64,000 nucleotides of DNA from Sphingomonas aurantiaca (GTDB lineage: Bacteria > Pseudomonadota > Alphaproteobacteria > Sphingomonadales > Sphingomonadaceae). Location of the stretch: contig NZ_QAOG01000009.1 of assembly GCF_003050705.1 (NCBI RefSeq), forward strand, positions 1 to 64,000. Reading direction: 5' to 3'. The notes under the pieces were generated by a model. That model was not told the DNA's origin and searched no databases. It worked only from the letters and a program-made list of their open reading frames with translations. The translations under genes were made by a program, and so were the position numbers. Positions 8,411 through 17,933 of the stretch are shown here, piece after piece. How positions within the stretch are numbered: position 1 is the stretch's first letter; every line of letters begins with the position of its first letter.

Positions 8411-9689
8411 GCAACGCCCTTCCGGCGGCACTGCACGCAGCGGGGGCCTGCACAGCGTTCGCGGTTTTGCGTCGGCGGCGATCCTGGTGGTTGCCGGCGT
8501 GTCGGTCGGCTGGCTGTCCTTCCAGGCCGCGATGGTGCGGACGCTCCCGGCGACCGCACCGGCGATCCTGCGGTTCGCGCCCGGCTATCCCGATGCGGTG
8601 CTCGCCAGGACCGCGACGATGCTCGTCGCGCAGCGGGGCATCCTCGATGCACCCACGCTCGACGCCGTCCGGCGCGCGGCTGCGGCCGCGCCGCTCGATG
8701 CCCGCGCCTATCTGATCCTTGGCCACCAGCAACTGCTTGATCGCATGCCGGGTCGGGCCGTCGCGACGCTGGAGGCCGGGCAGCGGCTCGACCCGCGCCA
8801 GCGCCTGATCCACCTGTTGCTGCTCGATCGCTATCTGCGCACCGCGCATTATGCCGATGCCGCAGCACAATTCTCGGTTCTGGCGCGGATCCTCAGCGCG
8901 ACGCAGCCGTCGATCGCGACCGCGATGGCGAAGATGACGATGGCGCCCGAGACGCGCGCTGCGGTCCGCCAAACGCTGAGCACCGATCCGGCACTCGAAC
9001 GCGGCGTGCTGATCGCGCTCGCCAGGTCCGACACCGCGCCGGCGGCGATCTTCGCGCTCGCCAGCCCCGCTGCGCGCGCCGATGCACGCGCGCCGGAGAG
9101 CTGGGGCCCGATCCTGGTGAACCGTCTGGTCGACCGCGGCCGCTACCCGCTCGCGCGATCGGTATGGCAGCGCGTCTACGGCCTCTCGCCTGTGCAGGCC
9201 GCAGCGCTCATCACCAACGCGGGGTTCCGCAAGGCCAGCGCCGCGCCCCCGTTCGACTGGACGCTGACCGCTAACGGCCTGGGCGCGGCCGATCTCCGCA
9301 ACGGCAGCCTCGTGGTGGACTATTACGGACGCGACAGCGGCGATCTCGCCCGCCAGTTGCTGGTGCTGCAACCCGGGCGCTACCGTTTCACGTTCACCGT
9401 CGATCCCGGCAAGACCGACGCGGCTACCAAGCTATACTGGTCGATCGCCTGCGGCACCGCGGCCCCGGGCGACCGAAACACGTTGATGACCGTTCCCGTG
9501 ACGCCGACCGCCAAGCCGCACCGCGTCACGGCAGAACTCGTCGTTCCTGCCGGCTGCGCCGCGCAGACGCTGACGCTGCGCGGTGAGGCGGGGGACTTCC
9601 CGTCGCCGCTGGGCGTGACGTTGCGCGACCTAGACCTGCGTCCTTTGTCGGGACCGGCATCCAAAGCCGCATCGGAAACCACGCCATGA
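8397..9689 (+). CDS. uncharacterised one-TM periplasmic protein with helical repeats and a C-terminal beta domain, module A
   Basis: A 430-aa protein with one N-terminal membrane anchor (about 27-48), an alpha-helical TPR-like middle (ARAYLILGHQQLLDRMPGRAVATLEAGQ and following), and a C-terminal segment with beta-rich character (QLLVLQPGRYRFTFTVDPGK). Two conserved-looking cysteines in the last part (SIACG and PAGCAAQ) may form a disulfide. The start overlaps the kinase gene by 14 bp and the stop overlaps the Wzy gene by 4 bp, so translation is coupled. The gene at 32623-33915 is a clear paralogue in the same position: compare ARQLLVLQPGRYRF with ARQLLLLVPGQYRL. The position suggests a role in polymerisation or export, but no named family is recognised. 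Confidence 0.85.
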   Translation: MTSRKQRPSGGTARSGGLHSVRGFASAAILVVAGVSVGWLSFQAAMVRTLPATAPAILRFAPGYPDAVLARTATMLVAQRGILDAPTLDAVRRAAAAAPLDARAYLILGHQQLLDRMPGRAVATLEAGQRLDPRQRLIHLLLLDRYLRTAHYADAAAQFSVLARILSATQPSIATAMAKMTMAPETRAAVRQTLSTDPALERGVLIALARSDTAPAAIFALASPAARADARAPESWGPILVNRLVDRGRYPLARSVWQRVYGLSPVQAAALITNAGFRKASAAPPFDWTLTANGLGAADLRNGSLVVDYYGRDSGDLARQLLVLQPGRYRFTFTVDPGKTDAATKLYWSIACGTAAPGDRNTLMTVPVTPTAKPHRVTAELVVPAGCAAQTLTLRGEAGDFPSPLGVTLRDLDLRPLSGPASKAASETTP

Positions 9690-11032
9690 TCCGCCATGCG
9701 ATCGTCCCGGCCTATCTGCTGCTCTGCCTGTTGCTGGGCGGCGCAAGTGCGGCGGGCTTCATCGCCAATTTCATGCTCCAGATCGCCAGCCTGCCGCTGA
9801 TCGGCTGGGCCATATGGCAGATGGTGCAGGAACGCCCCTCGGCGCAGATCCGGGCGCCGCTTGGCCTGCTGGCGATCTTCCTCGTCATCGCGCTGCTCCA
9901 GCTGGTGCCGCTGCCGCCCGCACTCTGGACCGTGCTGCCCGGCCGTAGCGGGGTGGTACAGGGCTACCGCCTGCTGGGCGTCCCCCTGCCCTGGCTGCCG
10001 TTGACGCTGGCGCCCGATGTCGCGCTGTCGAGCATCCTGTGGCTGCTGCCGGCCTTTGCCAGTCTGCTGGGCGTCGTCGTGCTTGGTGCGTTTCGCGGAC
10101 GCGGCATCGCCACGGCGATCGTCGCGGTCACGCTCGCCTCGGTCGCGATCGGCGCGCTCCAGGTCATCGGTGGGACCAGCGCCTATCTCTACCGGGTCAC
10201 CAATTACGGCGTCGCCGTCGGCTTCTTCGCCAACGCCAACCACAATGCGACGCTGCTGCTGGTGTGCATCCCGTTCCTCGCTGCGCTTCAGGCGACGCTG
10301 CTGAAGCGCAGCGGGTCGCAGCGCAGTGCCTCGGCCATCCGGCTGCTCGTCGGTGCGGCCTATGCCATCATCCTGGTCGGGCTGCTGATCAACTCGTCGC
10401 TGGCAGGGATCGGCCTCGGCGTCCCCGTGGCGCTCGGGTCATGGCTGGCGTTCGGCAACCAGCGTCCCGCGCTGCGGCGCGGGATCGTCGTCGCCACCGT
10501 CGTCCTATCGCTCGCCGCGGTCGTCACGATCGTGGTGGGTCCGTTCGGCAATAATCTGTTCGGGACGCAGACGAGCAACGTCGAACTGTCGCGCCAGACC
10601 TCATTCGCGCTGACCCTGCGCGCCGCGCGCGACTATTTTCCGGTCGGATCGGGGACTGGCAGCTTCCAGCCCGTCTATCACATGCAGGAACCGCTCGGGT
10701 CGGTCACCACCACATTCATGAACCATGCGCATAGCGACTGGATCGAGCTGCTGCTGGAGACGGGTCTCGTCGGGATCGCGTTCGCCGCGCTGTTCCTGGC
10801 ATGGTGGATCGTCCGCGTGCGCGCGATCTGGCGCGCCGAGGAGCCCGATCCGTTCGCGCAGGCAGCCGTCATCGCGACCGCGGCGATCATGCTGCACAGC
10901 GTGGTCGACTATCCGCTGCGTACCGCGGCGCTGTCGGCGGTATTCGCGGTCTGTATGGGCCTGATGTCGGGAGCACGTCCCTATACGCGGCGCAGCCGCG
11001 AGCCGTCCTCTGCCCGCCATCTGACGCTGTAG
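9686..11032 (+). CDS. O-antigen ligase/polymerase family membrane protein (Wzy-like), module A
   Basis: A 448-aa polytopic protein with about ten to twelve transmembrane segments. The Wzy_C/WaaL-type central region is visible as FFANANHNATLLLVC and, in the large periplasmic loop, the conserved HAHSDWIELLLETGLVG. These proteins polymerise or ligate undecaprenyl-linked repeat units on the periplasmic face. Its start overlaps the upstream gene by 4 bp (ATGA). It is paralogous to 28222-29613: both share YLYR, the FAN.NH motif, and DYFPVGSGTG or DFFPVGLGYG. Polymerase rather than ligase activity is inferred from its place beside OPX and Wzc genes. Confidence 0.9.
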   Translation: MIRHAIVPAYLLLCLLLGGASAAGFIANFMLQIASLPLIGWAIWQMVQERPSAQIRAPLGLLAIFLVIALLQLVPLPPALWTVLPGRSGVVQGYRLLGVPLPWLPLTLAPDVALSSILWLLPAFASLLGVVVLGAFRGRGIATAIVAVTLASVAIGALQVIGGTSAYLYRVTNYGVAVGFFANANHNATLLLVCIPFLAALQATLLKRSGSQRSASAIRLLVGAAYAIILVGLLINSSLAGIGLGVPVALGSWLAFGNQRPALRRGIVVATVVLSLAAVVTIVVGPFGNNLFGTQTSNVELSRQTSFALTLRAARDYFPVGSGTGSFQPVYHMQEPLGSVTTTFMNHAHSDWIELLLETGLVGIAFAALFLAWWIVRVRAIWRAEEPDPFAQAAVIATAAIMLHSVVDYPLRTAALSAVFAVCMGLMSGARPYTRRSREPSSARHLTL

Positions 11033-11041
11033 CGCAGCCCG

Positions 11042-12178
11042 CTACGCCGTCGCCCGCGCGATGGCGTCGAGATAGCGCGCTTCGACGACCGACACGTCGA
11101 ACTCACGCTCGGCGATCTCGCGACTGCGCCGCCCCATTGCCGTACGCGCGTCCGCGTCCAGAGCAAGCAACGCCAGCATCGCATCGGCCAACGACCGCGC
11201 GTCACGCGGCGCGCACAGAAACGCGTTCTGCCCGGCGCGCGCGATCTCGGTGCAGCCGGGCACGTCGGTCGCGATCAGCGGACGCCCCATCGCAGCCGCT
11301 TCGAGCAGCGATCGCGGCATGCCCTCGCGGTAGGAGGGCAGCACCACCGCGGTCGCGCGCGCCAGATAGGGCCGCACGTCGGCCGCCTCGCCGAGATAGC
11401 GCAGGCATCCCTCGCGCTCCCACCCCTCGACGGTGTCGCGGTCGATCGCGGTACGGTTCTGGACGTCGAGGAAGCCGAGCAATTCGAACGCGACGTCGGG
11501 CCGCGTCTCGCGGACGATCCGCGCGGCATCGGCGAATTCGACCACCCCCTTGTCGCGCAGCAGGCGCGCGACCATCAGGAACACCGGCGCCGCGGTCTCG
11601 CTCGCCGGCTCTGGAACGAACGTTTCGGGGACGAACTGGGCGAGATCGATCCCGGACCCGGGCAACAGCGCGGTGCGCGGTGCGCGGACCAGCCGCTGCG
11701 CGACGAACAGGTCACGGTCGTGCCGGTTCTGGAAGAACACCGTCGAGGACCGTGCCAATGCCGTGCGATAGAGCATCCGCACGATGCGGGTTAGCAATCC
11801 GATCTTGATGAACGCAGTGCCGAGGCCGGAGATGTTGTTGATGACCGGGATGCCGAGCGCATGCGCGGCAAGCGACCCATAGACGTTGGGCTTGATCGTC
11901 CAGCCAAGGAACGCGACCGGGCGCAACTCCTTCAGAATGCGGTAATAGTGCGTGGCGAGCTTTATGTCGTGGATCGGCGACAGACCCTTGCTGTCGATAT
12001 CGACCGGAAAATAGCGCACGCCCATCGCGACGAGCGCGTCGCTATGCGCATCGCGCGGTGCCAGCGCGACGACGTCATAGCCCTCGCGCTGCAACCGCAC
12101 GATCAGGTTGCGGCGAAAATTGACGATGTTCCAGCTCGTGTTGATTGACAGAACGATCGTTCGGCGGGCCTGCAACAT
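11042..12178 (-). CDS. GT4-type glycosyltransferase
   Basis: A 378-aa GT-B fold transferase adding one sugar from a nucleotide donor to the lipid-linked repeat unit on the cytosolic face. The N-terminal acceptor domain begins TIVLSINTSWNIVNFRRNL. The donor domain carries the GT4 E-x7-E region SYREGMPRSLLEAAAMG followed by PLIATDVPGCTEI. ATG 12178 is chosen because GGAG stands 9 nt upstream; GTG 12202, overlapping the asnB stop as GTGA, is the alternative. It is the last gene of the leftward block and faces the module A polymerase tail to tail, with only 9 bp between. The sugar specificity is unknown; GalNAc/FucNAc-transferring PglA-like enzymes show a similar N-terminus. Confidence 0.9.
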   Translation of the reverse strand: MLQARRTIVLSINTSWNIVNFRRNLIVRLQREGYDVVALAPRDAHSDALVAMGVRYFPVDIDSKGLSPIHDIKLATHYYRILKELRPVAFLGWTIKPNVYGSLAAHALGIPVINNISGLGTAFIKIGLLTRIVRMLYRTALARSSTVFFQNRHDRDLFVAQRLVRAPRTALLPGSGIDLAQFVPETFVPEPASETAAPVFLMVARLLRDKGVVEFADAARIVRETRPDVAFELLGFLDVQNRTAIDRDTVEGWEREGCLRYLGEAADVRPYLARATAVVLPSYREGMPRSLLEAAAMGRPLIATDVPGCTEIARAGQNAFLCAPRDARSLADAMLALLALDADARTAMGRRSREIAEREFDVSVVEARYLDAIARATA

Positions 12179-12198
12179 TCGCCCCGTCTCCGCGTCGC

Positions 12199-14181
12199 TC
12201 ACGCGCTGCCTGGCGCCGCACCGCCCTGCCGCAGCCACGCCTGGAACATCAGCACCGCCCACAAGGCCGGCGTATCTTCGGCAGTGCCGGCAAGATGGCG
12301 CTGCCAGCGCAGCTGGATCGGTGCAGGGTCAAGATAGCCTTCCTGTCGCATCTGGACAGGATCGAGCAGGTCCTCCGCCCAATCCCGCAGGGGGCCGCGA
12401 AGCCATTGCCCGACCGGCATCGCGAACCCCGCCTTGGGTCGCTCGAACATCTCGCGAGGTGCATGCCGATAGAGAACCTGTCGCAGGACATGCTTGGTGC
12501 TGTTGCCGACGATTTTCTGGTCGATCGGTACGCGGGCAGCCGCGGCTGCAACGTGATGGTCCAGAAACGGCACCCGCGTCTCCAGGCTGACGGCCATCGC
12601 CGCACGATCGACCTTGGCCAGAATGTCATCGGGCATGTAGCTCGTCGCATCCGCGTACATCATCCGCACCGCATCGGATGCTTCAGGTATATCGAGATCG
12701 AGCGGCGGACGGCGCCGACCGTCGGTATCGAGCACGGGGGTGGCCGCGAGATGCCATTCGTCGAGCAACGAAGCGAAGACGTCATCGAGCCCACGTGCGT
12801 CGGCAGCCGTCCGCAACGCCTTGCGTACCTTGCCCCCAAAGAACGGCGGGCGCCGTTTGCGCGCGGCGATGCCGCCAAGCGCGTTCCACGCCGCATCGGG
12901 CAGTTGCGCCCCCGCCCCCGCGACGAGGCGGCGCAGCGGATGCGGGAGCGGCGCCAGCGCGCGCCACAGCCGCGGCGCATGAAGATAACGGTTATACCCC
13001 CCGAACAGCTCGTCGCCGCCATCACCCGACAGCGCGACGGTGACGTGCTTGCGCGCGAACGCGCTGACCAGATGCGTGGGAAGCGCCGAGGAATCCGCGA
13101 ACGGTTCACCGTACATCGTCGGCAGCCGCGGGATGACTGCGATCGCATCCGCCGCGCCGACATACATTTCATGGTGCTCGGTACCGAAATGCCGTGCGAC
13201 CTCGCGGGCATAGACCGCCTCGTCGAACCCTGCCTCCTCGAACCCGATCGAGAAGGTGCGGATCTTGCCGTGTGCCGCAGCTTGGTAGAGCGCGACGACG
13301 GTCGAGGAATCGAACCCGCCCGACAGGAACGCGCCGACTGGCACGTCGGCGATCGCCTGCCCCGCGACCGCGGTCGAAAGCGCGGCCTCAACAGCCTCGA
13401 TCGCTTCGCCTTCGCTGGCATAAGGATCCGACACCCCACCGCGTACGATGTCGCGGTACGACCAGTACGATGCGAGCGTGACGCCGTCGTGCAGTCCTTC
13501 GGCAAAGGGTTCGGTGCGTGGTTGGGCAACCGCACCGGGCGTGAACGTCACCATCGTCGCCGGGGGCAGCTTGAAGATGCCCTGATAGATCGATTGAGGA
13601 CACGGGATGTACGTCCGCGACAGCAGCGACGACAGCGCCGAGCGGTCGACCGGGTTGTCGAAGCCCGGCAGCGCGCGGATCGCACCGAGTTCGGACGCGA
13701 ACGCGAACATGCCGCCCGCCCAGCCATAATATAGGGGTTTCTCGCCGAACCGGTCGCGAGCCAGCGTCAAGCTACCATCGCGCCTGTCCCAGAGCGCGAT
13801 GGCAAACATGCCGGTTGCCCGTTCGAGCGCGCGGCACACGCCCCACGCCTCGATCGCGGCGAGCAGCGTCTCGGTATCCGAATGCCCGCGCCAGGCCGGC
13901 GCCGTACCACCGGCCTCAAGCTCGGCGCGGATCGCGAGATGATCGTAGATCTCGCCGTTATAGACCAGCACATAACGCCCCGACACCGCTTCCATCGGCT
14001 GATGTCCGAGCGGCGACAGGTCGACGATCGACAGGCGGCGATGGAGCAGCGCAACACGACGATCGTCGGAAAACCACGCGCCGCTATCATCGGGACCACG
14101 ATGCGTCAGCGTGTCGCGCATGATGGCCGCCACGGGCAAATCGATCGGTCCAACGCCGACCGCACCTGCGATACCGCACAT
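12199..14181 (-). CDS. asnB: asparagine synthase (glutamine-hydrolysing)
   Basis: A 660-aa AsnB. The class II glutamine amidotransferase domain starts MCGIAGAVG, with C2 as the nucleophile after Met removal. The synthetase domain carries the ATP-pyrophosphatase loop SGGFDSS (287-293) and the SGDGGDELFGGYNRY motif. The length is normal. In polysaccharide loci AsnB homologues can amidate uronic acids or make amide-linked sugar decorations, as well as free asparagine. Given the hexuronic-acid-forming genes in this window, uronamide formation is a plausible but unproven role. Downstream the GT4 gene starts 20 bp after its stop. Upstream an interrupted palindrome sits next to its ribosome-binding site. 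Confidence 0.93.
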   Translation of the reverse strand: MCGIAGAVGVGPIDLPVAAIMRDTLTHRGPDDSGAWFSDDRRVALLHRRLSIVDLSPLGHQPMEAVSGRYVLVYNGEIYDHLAIRAELEAGGTAPAWRGHSDTETLLAAIEAWGVCRALERATGMFAIALWDRRDGSLTLARDRFGEKPLYYGWAGGMFAFASELGAIRALPGFDNPVDRSALSSLLSRTYIPCPQSIYQGIFKLPPATMVTFTPGAVAQPRTEPFAEGLHDGVTLASYWSYRDIVRGGVSDPYASEGEAIEAVEAALSTAVAGQAIADVPVGAFLSGGFDSSTVVALYQAAAHGKIRTFSIGFEEAGFDEAVYAREVARHFGTEHHEMYVGAADAIAVIPRLPTMYGEPFADSSALPTHLVSAFARKHVTVALSGDGGDELFGGYNRYLHAPRLWRALAPLPHPLRRLVAGAGAQLPDAAWNALGGIAARKRRPPFFGGKVRKALRTAADARGLDDVFASLLDEWHLAATPVLDTDGRRRPPLDLDIPEASDAVRMMYADATSYMPDDILAKVDRAAMAVSLETRVPFLDHHVAAAAARVPIDQKIVGNSTKHVLRQVLYRHAPREMFERPKAGFAMPVGQWLRGPLRDWAEDLLDPVQMRQEGYLDPAPIQLRWQRHLAGTAEDTPALWAVLMFQAWLRQGGAAPGSA

Positions 14182-14192
14182 CGTTCTTACCC

Positions 14193-14207
14193 CCGCAACA
14201 ATTGCGG
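14193..14207. promoter_or_regulatory. inverted repeat next to the asnB ribosome-binding site
   Basis: CCGCAA (14193-14198) and TTGCGG (14202-14207) form a 6-bp perfect inverted repeat with a 3-nt centre, 12 bp upstream of the asnB ATG. The purine-rich GGGGGTAAG of the ribosome-binding region directly abuts it. It could be an operator or a small translation-control hairpin. Confidence 0.35.
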
Positions 14208-14294
14208 TCTCTTATCGGGATAGACCAGGGGCGGCAATATGAACACTGGGCCTCTCCGTCCGATCACTTCACCCCATGCTGCGTCGTTCCAGTT

Positions 14295-15632
14295 TCACTT
14301 TGCAAAGATCATAGTGTTGATCCCAAGACGGCGGTACGCAAACAACGCGATCATGCTTATCGTCGTCATGTTGGCGATCCCGTATGCGACGGCTCCACCC
14401 ATCGTGCCCATGATCGGGACCAACGCATACGCCGCCACCCCGAGCACGACGACGCCGAGCGCGTTGGCGATCGCGATCACCGACGGGTGTCCCCCCATCG
14501 CGACCACCCCCGTCGCCACGCCCAGCGCCGACGACGCCGTCAAACCAATCATCAGAACGATGAGTGTCGGATACGCGTCCACGAAGCCCGGACCGAAAAC
14601 CGCCAGCACCCACCGCCCCGCGACGATGATTGCCAAGGTCGCAAGCACCGCGAAGCCAAATGACAGGCGGACGTTCAGCCGGGCGATACGGCGCACCTCG
14701 TGCTGGTCCTTTGCGGCGAATGCGGTCGCGATCAACGGCAAGCTGACCATGGCAAGGGCGGCAAGGCCAAGCGACACGGTGGAGGCGAGCCGGCTGGCGA
14801 CGCCGTAATGTCCGGCCTGGTCGGTACCGCCGAGCGTGCCGACGATCAGGATCGGCAACTGGATCAGCGCCTGCTGACCAACGCCCGCGGTCAGATTGAA
14901 CAGACCGAACGTCAGCCACTGGCGGATCGGCATAGCACCCGTATCGGTGGCAGGCCGGGTGAAGAACGCGCGGGCTATGTGGATCACGAGCGGTATCACC
15001 GCGAGCAGCGCGGCACCTGCCGTCACGCGAAACAGGTCGGCCGCATCATAACCGACCGGTCGCAGATAGATCAGCGATGCCACCAATATCACGACCACAA
15101 GCGGCCGTACGACATTCATGAAGATCTGCGCGACGATGACTCGCCTGGCGGCCTGAAGCACGGCAGCCGCGGTATTGCCGATCACCGTCGCGCCGATCAG
15201 CAACGCGACCCAGATAAGCGTTCCCGTTCGGGCCCAGGCAAGCGTGCCAATACCCATCGAAGCCCCCAAGACCAGCAACCCGACCACGCCGGCGACACCA
15301 AGGATCTGTGCCGCCACCGTGAGCATGATCAGCCGGCGGTACCGCCGCGTCTCCCCCTCGAGCAAATAGATCGGCATGAACCGCATGATTGCGCCGTCCA
15401 AGCCGATCGAGGCCGGCAGAACGACGAGCATCGCCCAACTGACGAGGATCGAATAATAGCCATAGGATCGGACGCCGAGATGCCGCGAGATGAGCATCTG
15501 GCCCAGAAAGGTCGCCCCGATTCCGACGATGATCGCGATCATCGTGACCAGCCCCGGCCCGGCGATCTGCGAACGACGCAGGCGCCCGGCCCCCACCCGC
15601 AGCATGCCCCCCAGACCTGCGATCATCGTCAT
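14295..15632 (-). CDS. Wzx-type oligosaccharide flippase
   Basis: A 445-aa polytopic membrane protein of the polysaccharide transporter (PST/MVF) superfamily with about twelve transmembrane segments. The N-terminal signature GIGATFLGQMLISRHLGVRSYGYYSILVSW (split here over two helices) and the late segment GVATGVVAMGGHPSVIAIANALGVVVLGV are typical of Wzx. It would move the undecaprenyl-linked repeat unit from the cytosolic to the periplasmic leaflet. The start overlaps the end of the upstream GT4 gene by 4 bp, so they are co-translated. A 113-bp gap separates its end from asnB. A second, unrelated-looking Wzx lies at 50516-51964. Confidence 0.9.
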   Translation of the reverse strand: MTMIAGLGGMLRVGAGRLRRSQIAGPGLVTMIAIIVGIGATFLGQMLISRHLGVRSYGYYSILVSWAMLVVLPASIGLDGAIMRFMPIYLLEGETRRYRRLIMLTVAAQILGVAGVVGLLVLGASMGIGTLAWARTGTLIWVALLIGATVIGNTAAAVLQAARRVIVAQIFMNVVRPLVVVILVASLIYLRPVGYDAADLFRVTAGAALLAVIPLVIHIARAFFTRPATDTGAMPIRQWLTFGLFNLTAGVGQQALIQLPILIVGTLGGTDQAGHYGVASRLASTVSLGLAALAMVSLPLIATAFAAKDQHEVRRIARLNVRLSFGFAVLATLAIIVAGRWVLAVFGPGFVDAYPTLIVLMIGLTASSALGVATGVVAMGGHPSVIAIANALGVVVLGVAAYALVPIMGTMGGAVAYGIANMTTISMIALFAYRRLGINTMIFAK

Positions 15633-16825
15633 CGCGAACGGCGCGCAAGCGTATCGAGGACAATGGTTTCGTAGCGTCGGGCATATGCGTCCTGATTGGC
15701 GCGATGAGTCGTCGCCGCGTCGGCCTGCGCCTGATCGTCAAGCATGCGATCGAAGTGTGTCTCGGCATCGTACAGAACCGCTGCCAACGCGTGCGCATCG
15801 TCCGGATCGAAAAATCGTGCCCGCGATGGCGCCTGTTCGCGAAACACCGGAATATCCGACAGGATCACCGCCTTGCCCATCTCGCGCGCTTCGGCGATCG
15901 TCAGCCCCCATCCTTCATGAAGCGACGGGCTGACCACGGCGATCGATGCCCGGAGCAGCGCGTTGACATCGGCCCCCGGGATCAAACCCAGCACGCGGAA
16001 ATCGTCGGCAATGCCGAGTTCAGCGACCCGCGCCATCAATGCCTCGAAATGTCCGGGCTGACGCTCGTCACCGGTAACACCCGAGCAGACCACGCAGAGC
16101 GGCGTCCCTGCGGCCCGCAGGATGCCAAGCGCCTCGACCATGACGGCATGGTTCTTGTGGATCCAAAACTTGTTGGGAAGATAGAAGAAGTTTTCAGGCA
16201 GGCCGTAGTGCTGGATTGCTAAGGCCTCCGCCGACCGGTCGCGCGGTGGTACAATGGGGACAACATGCGCAACTTCACGGATCGCCCGTTCTTTTCCGTA
16301 GAAGCGGTCAAAATCGCGATCAACTGCATGACTCATCAACAATACCGTATCCACAGACGCGAGAATTCGCTCTATATAGCGTTGCTGTACAGCAAGGTCT
16401 TCTTCCGAATAAAGATCAGTGAGATGATGGACGCTGAGGTCGGTCACATAGCCGATGACCGGCAGGCCCGCCCCGACCCCGAGCGGATCGGCATGGGAGA
16501 ACAGCGCCGCACCACGGCGGCGCAACCACTGCTCCATGATCCAGTCGCGTCCGGTCAGGCGGCGCACGATCCGCCGTACAAATGACATGCGCGAGCCGTC
16601 GTCCAACATCGCCGTATGCCAGATCGGCAGAGGCGGCAGCGACTTTGCAATGATGCCTGGAATCATCGTTGGCGCGACGATGACGAGATCGAGTAGACGA
16701 TTAGGCAACTGATGATAGGCGTTGAGCAGGTACCGGATCGAGTTCGCGCCTCCTAGCCAGCTCGTGTCGGCAAATGGGAAATTAATAGCCACGACTGGTC
16801 GCGACTGATTGGAACCGTCGATCAT
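15629..16825 (-). CDS. GT4-type glycosyltransferase
   Basis: A 398-aa GT-B protein. The donor-site motif SLHEGWGLTIAEAREMGKAV has both GT4 glutamates and is followed by ILSDIPVFREQ. The N-terminal half (INFPFADTSWLGGANSIRYLL) resembles mannosyl- and rhamnosyltransferases that start by gathering the acceptor lipid. It should add one residue to the repeat unit at the inner membrane. The 3' end is joined to the flippase gene by an ATGA overlap. The upstream gap to the FkbM gene is 116 bp and contains a weak AAACCA/TGGTTT hairpin. The donor sugar cannot be told. Confidence 0.88.
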   Translation of the reverse strand: MIDGSNQSRPVVAINFPFADTSWLGGANSIRYLLNAYHQLPNRLLDLVIVAPTMIPGIIAKSLPPLPIWHTAMLDDGSRMSFVRRIVRRLTGRDWIMEQWLRRRGAALFSHADPLGVGAGLPVIGYVTDLSVHHLTDLYSEEDLAVQQRYIERILASVDTVLLMSHAVDRDFDRFYGKERAIREVAHVVPIVPPRDRSAEALAIQHYGLPENFFYLPNKFWIHKNHAVMVEALGILRAAGTPLCVVCSGVTGDERQPGHFEALMARVAELGIADDFRVLGLIPGADVNALLRASIAVVSPSLHEGWGLTIAEAREMGKAVILSDIPVFREQAPSRARFFDPDDAHALAAVLYDAETHFDRMLDDQAQADAATTHRANQDAYARRYETIVLDTLARRSR

Positions 16826-16941
16826 GCCGGCGCGCCTATCCGACTCCTAAAAGCCGTTCAAGGTTCGATGCGGCTCGATAAACCATGCCGGACGACGTGG
16901 TTTTTCAAGATGATACGGTGAGACTAGATGACGGCCTCCCG

Positions 16942-17850
16942 TTATGCCCCCGCCATAAGCTGAGACAGATCGGCGTCCCGTACCAGATGGGGCAGACATG
17001 CGATGTTGTTAAAGTTATGCCCCGGCAACGGGCGTAGCCTGCTCGCGGCATGAAGCCCCTTTTTCTCTTCGATCGGGTAAAATTCATACCCGAAAGGCTT
17101 CAGCATGCGAGTCACCTCTTCCGCGATCTCCTCGTTGATGACTTCGATCAGGATCGATGGCCTATCCCGATCGATGATCGCCATCATACCGCGCAGGGCA
17201 GACACTTCGTGCAACTCGACGTCGAGCTTGATCAGCGAGACCTTCGCGTCCGCCAGCATGCTATCCAACGTAACGACATCGACCTGATACGATCGGTCGT
17301 TAAAACCGAAGCTATTTTCCAAAGACGCCGAATATCCATTTGTGGATGAATCCGGATCAGCAGAATCATGGAAAGTCGCGACCCCATTTTTGTCGGAGAC
17401 AGCTTTTTCGATTACCTCGATATCGTATCCGTTACCCACGATGTTCCGGGTTAGCTTCTTTGCGATACGCTTGACTGGCTCAAAAGCCTTTACTGTCGCA
17501 TCCGGATTAGCTGCCTTGGCGAGAAGTGCATAGAGACCGGTATTGGCACCGATATCGAGAATCATGCCATCGGCAATTGCAGCCAGTCTTTCCCATGCTT
17601 GGAAGGATGTTGTATCCTCTCCTCTTCGGTCACTGCTCCAGAACAACGAGTTTTCAACGACATCGCCGTAGCTGAACATCCGGAAGCGCCGGCCATGTCT
17701 TGACGCAATGGTTATCCAACCATTGATGGGCAGATGCCGGTAAAGGCGCTCAGGAACTCTCATAGCGCGAATAGCGCCGTAGATCGTATTCTGAAACGGA
17801 ATGTTACTACGAATGTTTTTTACAAAACGAAGGAAACCAGACTCTGCCAC
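16942..17850 (-). CDS. FkbM family methyltransferase
   Basis: A 302-aa SAM-dependent methyltransferase. Motif I is ILDIGANTGLYALL (97-110), followed by the AFEP acidic motif and the family-typical LIKLDVELHEVSALRG. It probably O-methylates a sugar of the repeat unit. It is noticeably less GC-rich than its neighbours and uses codons such as ATA, AAA and TTT more often, which suggests separate acquisition. It is the second FkbM protein in the window; the one at 1-738 is a different subtype with the motif VDFGATDG. It is separated by 83 bp from the upstream GT4 gene. Confidence 0.88.
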   Translation of the reverse strand: MAESGFLRFVKNIRSNIPFQNTIYGAIRAMRVPERLYRHLPINGWITIASRHGRRFRMFSYGDVVENSLFWSSDRRGEDTTSFQAWERLAAIADGMILDIGANTGLYALLAKAANPDATVKAFEPVKRIAKKLTRNIVGNGYDIEVIEKAVSDKNGVATFHDSADPDSSTNGYSASLENSFGFNDRSYQVDVVTLDSMLADAKVSLIKLDVELHEVSALRGMMAIIDRDRPSILIEVINEEIAEEVTRMLKPFGYEFYPIEEKKGLHAASRLRPLPGHNFNNIACLPHLVRDADLSQLMAGA

Positions 17851-17933
17851 AACGGTATTCCTTTTTCATCCGGTCTATACCAATATTAAACCGGCAATTC
17901 TCCTAGATCTCATAAAAGCATCCAGATGAAATG

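Noticed and set aside
16880..16903. Terminator AAACCA/TGGTTT before the GT4 gene
   Set aside because: Only six pairs around a 12-nt loop; the T-run is on the strand opposite to the flanking genes.
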